From Heliorestis acidaminivorans (GTDB taxonomy: Bacteria; Bacillota; Desulfitobacteriia; Heliobacteriales; Heliobacteriaceae), in the NCBI RefSeq assembly GCF_008933955.1, contig NZ_WBXO01000003.1, forward strand, positions 186,001-250,000: a stretch of DNA of 64,000 bases, read 5' to 3'. Shown one piece after another: positions 62,149 to 64,000 of the stretch (position 1 is the stretch's first letter; each line of letters starts with the position of its first letter). The notes below the pieces were generated by a model that saw only the letters and a list, made by a program, of their open reading frames with translations, had not been told where the DNA came from and did not search any database. The position numbers and the translations under genes are program-made.

Positions 62149-63168
62149 ATGTTCTTTTTCAAATCTCTTATCAGTAGGCAAAAAGAAGGCCACTTATATG
62201 ATTGGATAAGCCCTTTTGAACTGAGCGTTCAAATAAAGCAGGCCATAGAAGAGATAGTTTCAGGCAAAACTGATGAAAGCTTTCGTATTAAAGACAAGAT
62301 AGAAGCGATTAAAAAGCAAAATAAACTAATTTTTGCAGTCATAGCCTTGCTTTCTCTATTGCCTTTGCTTTATAGCTTAGAATTAATCATAGTTACTTTC
62401 ATAATTCTAATTGCCGCTTTTTTCGGCCTGAAATGGCGTTTTACCAAAGTTCTTACAAGCTATCAAAAAACAGCAATGGACCAAATTGTGAAAGTCATTA
62501 GTGACCACACAGATAACAATATTTATTTTAACTTGGAAAAAGGGATTCTCAAAGAAGAGTTTAAGGTCAATCCCTTAATGCCGCGCTCCGATAGCTACGA
62601 GCCATCGTGGCATGTAAAAGTAGTTAACAAAGAAACTCATCAAACAGACATAGAAGCATGTAAATTGTTAACCTATTATACTTATCAAGATGAAAATGAA
62701 TCAAAAAGAGTAACAACTTTTCTAGGTATTTTCTTGAAAATAAAGTTCCCCAAAGAATTCCAAGAAGATATCTACATCACCACAGAAACATGGCGTAGAG
62801 GCGCTGGTGGTTTTTTAGGTTTTGGAAGCAAAGCTGATAGAATCGTTCTAGAATCGCCACTCTTTGAAAAAAAGTTTAATGTTTTTGGCAATGACCCTGT
62901 AGAAGCACGTTATATCCTGACTCTTGATTTTATGGAAAAGCTTTTAGAAAAGTTGAAAGACATACGATGTTATTTAACTTTTCATAAGGGTTACCTTTAT
63001 GTGGCACTCGATAAGTTTACAATTGAAGAAATACTTCCCCAAGTTGGCGATAAAGAGAGCTATCTAGTAGCTACCCATAACATAATTGCTTACATGAAAG
63101 CCGTTGAATATTTTGCAAAAGCTTTGTCCATTCGTGAAAATAAGTTTACTAAAGATCTGATTCTGTAA
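62149..63168 (+). CDS. DUF3137-type membrane protein, LemA partner
   Basis: A 339-residue protein. A charged N-terminal segment is followed by two adjacent helices (about 60-77 and 79-98), then a beta-rich domain of about 230 residues with DDFxxxR-free but DUF3137-like features (YEPSWHVKVVNKETHQ, TTFLGIFLKIKFPKEF, HKGYLYVALDKF). DUF3137 proteins usually sit beside lemA, as here. ATG 62149 begins after AAAGGACGAG at the end of lemA. The assignment rests on layout, partner gene and family-like blocks; biochemical role unknown. Confidence 0.75.
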   Translation: MFFFKSLISRQKEGHLYDWISPFELSVQIKQAIEEIVSGKTDESFRIKDKIEAIKKQNKLIFAVIALLSLLPLLYSLELIIVTFIILIAAFFGLKWRFTKVLTSYQKTAMDQIVKVISDHTDNNIYFNLEKGILKEEFKVNPLMPRSDSYEPSWHVKVVNKETHQTDIEACKLLTYYTYQDENESKRVTTFLGIFLKIKFPKEFQEDIYITTETWRRGAGGFLGFGSKADRIVLESPLFEKKFNVFGNDPVEARYILTLDFMEKLLEKLKDIRCYLTFHKGYLYVALDKFTIEEILPQVGDKESYLVATHNIIAYMKAVEYFAKALSIRENKFTKDLIL

Positions 63169-63333
63169 ACCTCCACTTTATACTTTGATCAATCCCTCCA
63201 GCCTACATTTGTGGTTTTGTCTTAAAAGCTCGAAGCTACAAAGGCCTATCTTATACTGGTTTTATGGGCTAGTGATGATTGGAATTCTATAGTTGCAAGA
63301 TTATAGCTTTTAACCTGAAAAAGACGACTGACC

Positions 63334-63373
63334 AAAAAAGCCATCTCATTTTAAAAATGAGATGGCTTTTTTG
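63334..63373. terminator. Terminator between convergent DUF3137 gene and 53-residue ORF
   Basis: AAAAAAGCCATCTCATTTT and AAAATGAGATGGCTTTTTT pair perfectly with a near-absent loop; functional on both strands. Confidence 0.9.
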
Positions 63374-63384
63374 AATTAGCTCTC

Positions 63385-63546
63385 CTACAAATCCTTATCC
63401 GACACAAACTCCTCTGTCTGCTCTAATTGCTTTCGTATCCCCCGCGTATCTTTCACCATGCGCTCTAACTCTTCTTTTTGTGTGCGTATATTCAACCCTT
63501 GTCCTAAAGCTTCTTGAATTTGATTCATAGAATTATCTCTCTTCAT
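63385..63546 (-). CDS. Small charged helical protein, 53 residues
   Basis: ATG 63546 has an excellent GAGGTGAT site. The peptide (starts MKRDNSMNQIQEALGQG, ends EEFVSDKDL) is rich in Lys, Glu, Arg and Gln and probably forms one long helix. It follows the aldehyde:ferredoxin oxidoreductase gene by 89 bases and precedes a perfect bidirectional terminator, so it is likely the last cistron of that transcript. No family recognised. Confidence 0.6.
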   Translation of the reverse strand: MKRDNSMNQIQEALGQGLNIRTQKEELERMVKDTRGIRKQLEQTEEFVSDKDL

Positions 63547-63635
63547 ATAATCACCTCATTCAACGGTCTAATGAAAAATGAAAAACTAATCAATAGCTAT
63601 CACTCTAGCTTTTTATAGCTATTTGTTACTTCCCT

Positions 63636-64000
63636 TTAGTGATACATATTAAACTGCTCGTTCATTTCATCCATCTCTTCAGTCTTCACATCAAAGACTG
63701 TGTTATGAGGTGGTAGTGGTTCTGTTCGGAAGAACTCAGGTAAACGGTCATGGGCTGATGTGAATCCAACGCGCTTGTTGAATTCCCTCTCTGCCCGCAT
63801 GACTTCTCTTCCTAACTCAAGGATATCATCCATACTGTGGTTGTTACCTGTCTTGGCATTCCAGATATCAACTACAGTAGGCCATCCTTCAGGATTGTCG
63901 AGCAAGGCAAAAGCGACGAAAATGCACAATCCAAAGGAATCAAGAGCTGCAGTGGCAACTTGTAAATCTGCCGATAGTTTTACTTGCCCCTCTGGCTTTA
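63636..64000 (-). CDS. Aldehyde:ferredoxin oxidoreductase family protein, C-terminal end (cut by window edge)
   Basis: The last 121 residues of a tungsten- (or molybdenum-) pterin oxidoreductase. Diagnostic blocks are ALDSFGLCIFVAFALLDNPE, whose Cys ligates the 4Fe-4S cluster, then ILELGREVMRAEREFNKRVGFT, DRLPEFF and EPLPPHNTVFDV. Such enzymes oxidise aldehydes to acids with ferredoxin reduction; subfamily and substrate cannot be set from this fragment. The open frame continues to base 64000, so the start is outside the window. Transcription runs leftwards towards the 53-residue ORF. Confidence 0.9.
   Translation of the reverse strand, partial: KPEGQVKLSADLQVATAALDSFGLCIFVAFALLDNPEGWPTVVDIWNAKTGNNHSMDDILELGREVMRAEREFNKRVGFTSAHDRLPEFFRTEPLPPHNTVFDVKTEEMDEMNEQFNMYH

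Overview
The window looks like chromosome from an anaerobic, moderately AT-rich Firmicute. Genes carry strong AGGAGG-type ribosome binding sites with many GTG and TTG starts, almost every transcript ends in a strong intrinsic terminator, and aroF has a T-box leader. The best clue to the host is the overlapping trio at 25.9-28.6 kb: a CruF-type carotenoid hydratase, a PlsC-type acyltransferase and a GT2 glycosyltransferase. It matches the hydroxy-carotenoid glucoside esters known from alkaliphilic heliobacteria (Heliorestis). The fused isoprenol kinase at 15.5 kb would also suit an organism that esterifies chlorophyll pigments. I infer a Heliorestis-like heliobacterium; no photosynthesis reaction-centre or bacteriochlorophyll gene is in view, so this is inference.

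Layout, left to right. 0-8 kb: the 5' part of ftsH (runs off the left edge), a short-chain dehydrogenase, an EAL phosphodiesterase, a bacteriohemerythrin, a Cd/Zn P-type ATPase with a recognisable promoter and SmtB-like operator, and a Na/phosphate symporter. 8-17 kb: a zinc-ribbon membrane protein, a DUF418 membrane protein, an ABC-F ATPase, glutaminyl-tRNA synthetase, a small Cys-rich protein and a VTE5-VTE6 (isoprenol kinase plus isoprenyl-phosphate kinase) fusion. 17-26 kb: a compact cbb3 oxidase locus (ccoN, ccoO, a 46-residue ccoS, a monohaem CcoP-like cytochrome, a small membrane protein, a CcoG-like Fe-S protein), an ABC transporter pair, and a CopA copper ATPase upstream.

26-34.7 kb: the carotenoid glycoside-ester operon, a membrane-anchored MutS-like ATPase, an unknown protein, aroF behind a leader with two T-box antiterminators, and a coiled-coil protein followed by a 46-residue peptide gene. 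34.8-49 kb: signalling and cobalamin genes, namely two chemoreceptors, cbiK-cbiL, and three large PAS/GAF sensor kinases. 49-57 kb: a D,D-carboxypeptidase, then a five-gene cluster of circularly permuted ATP-grasp, alpha-E, transglutaminase-like and two aspartoacylase-type zinc hydrolases, which is the most interesting functionally undefined system here. 57-64 kb: a LysR regulator, NDH-2, an AEC transporter, a YjfB-type protein between two inverted REP-like sequences, LemA with DUF3137, a 53-residue ORF and the C-terminal end of an aldehyde:ferredoxin oxidoreductase (runs off the right edge).

How parts fit together: the cbb3 oxidase with its copper supply (CopA, CcoG, CcoS), NDH-2 and the hemerythrin suggest a short quinone-linked chain for oxygen use or scavenging. 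The carotenoid trio and the isoprenol kinase fusion point to pigment isoprenoid metabolism. No tRNA, rRNA, insertion sequence with a transposase, prophage or CRISPR array was seen.
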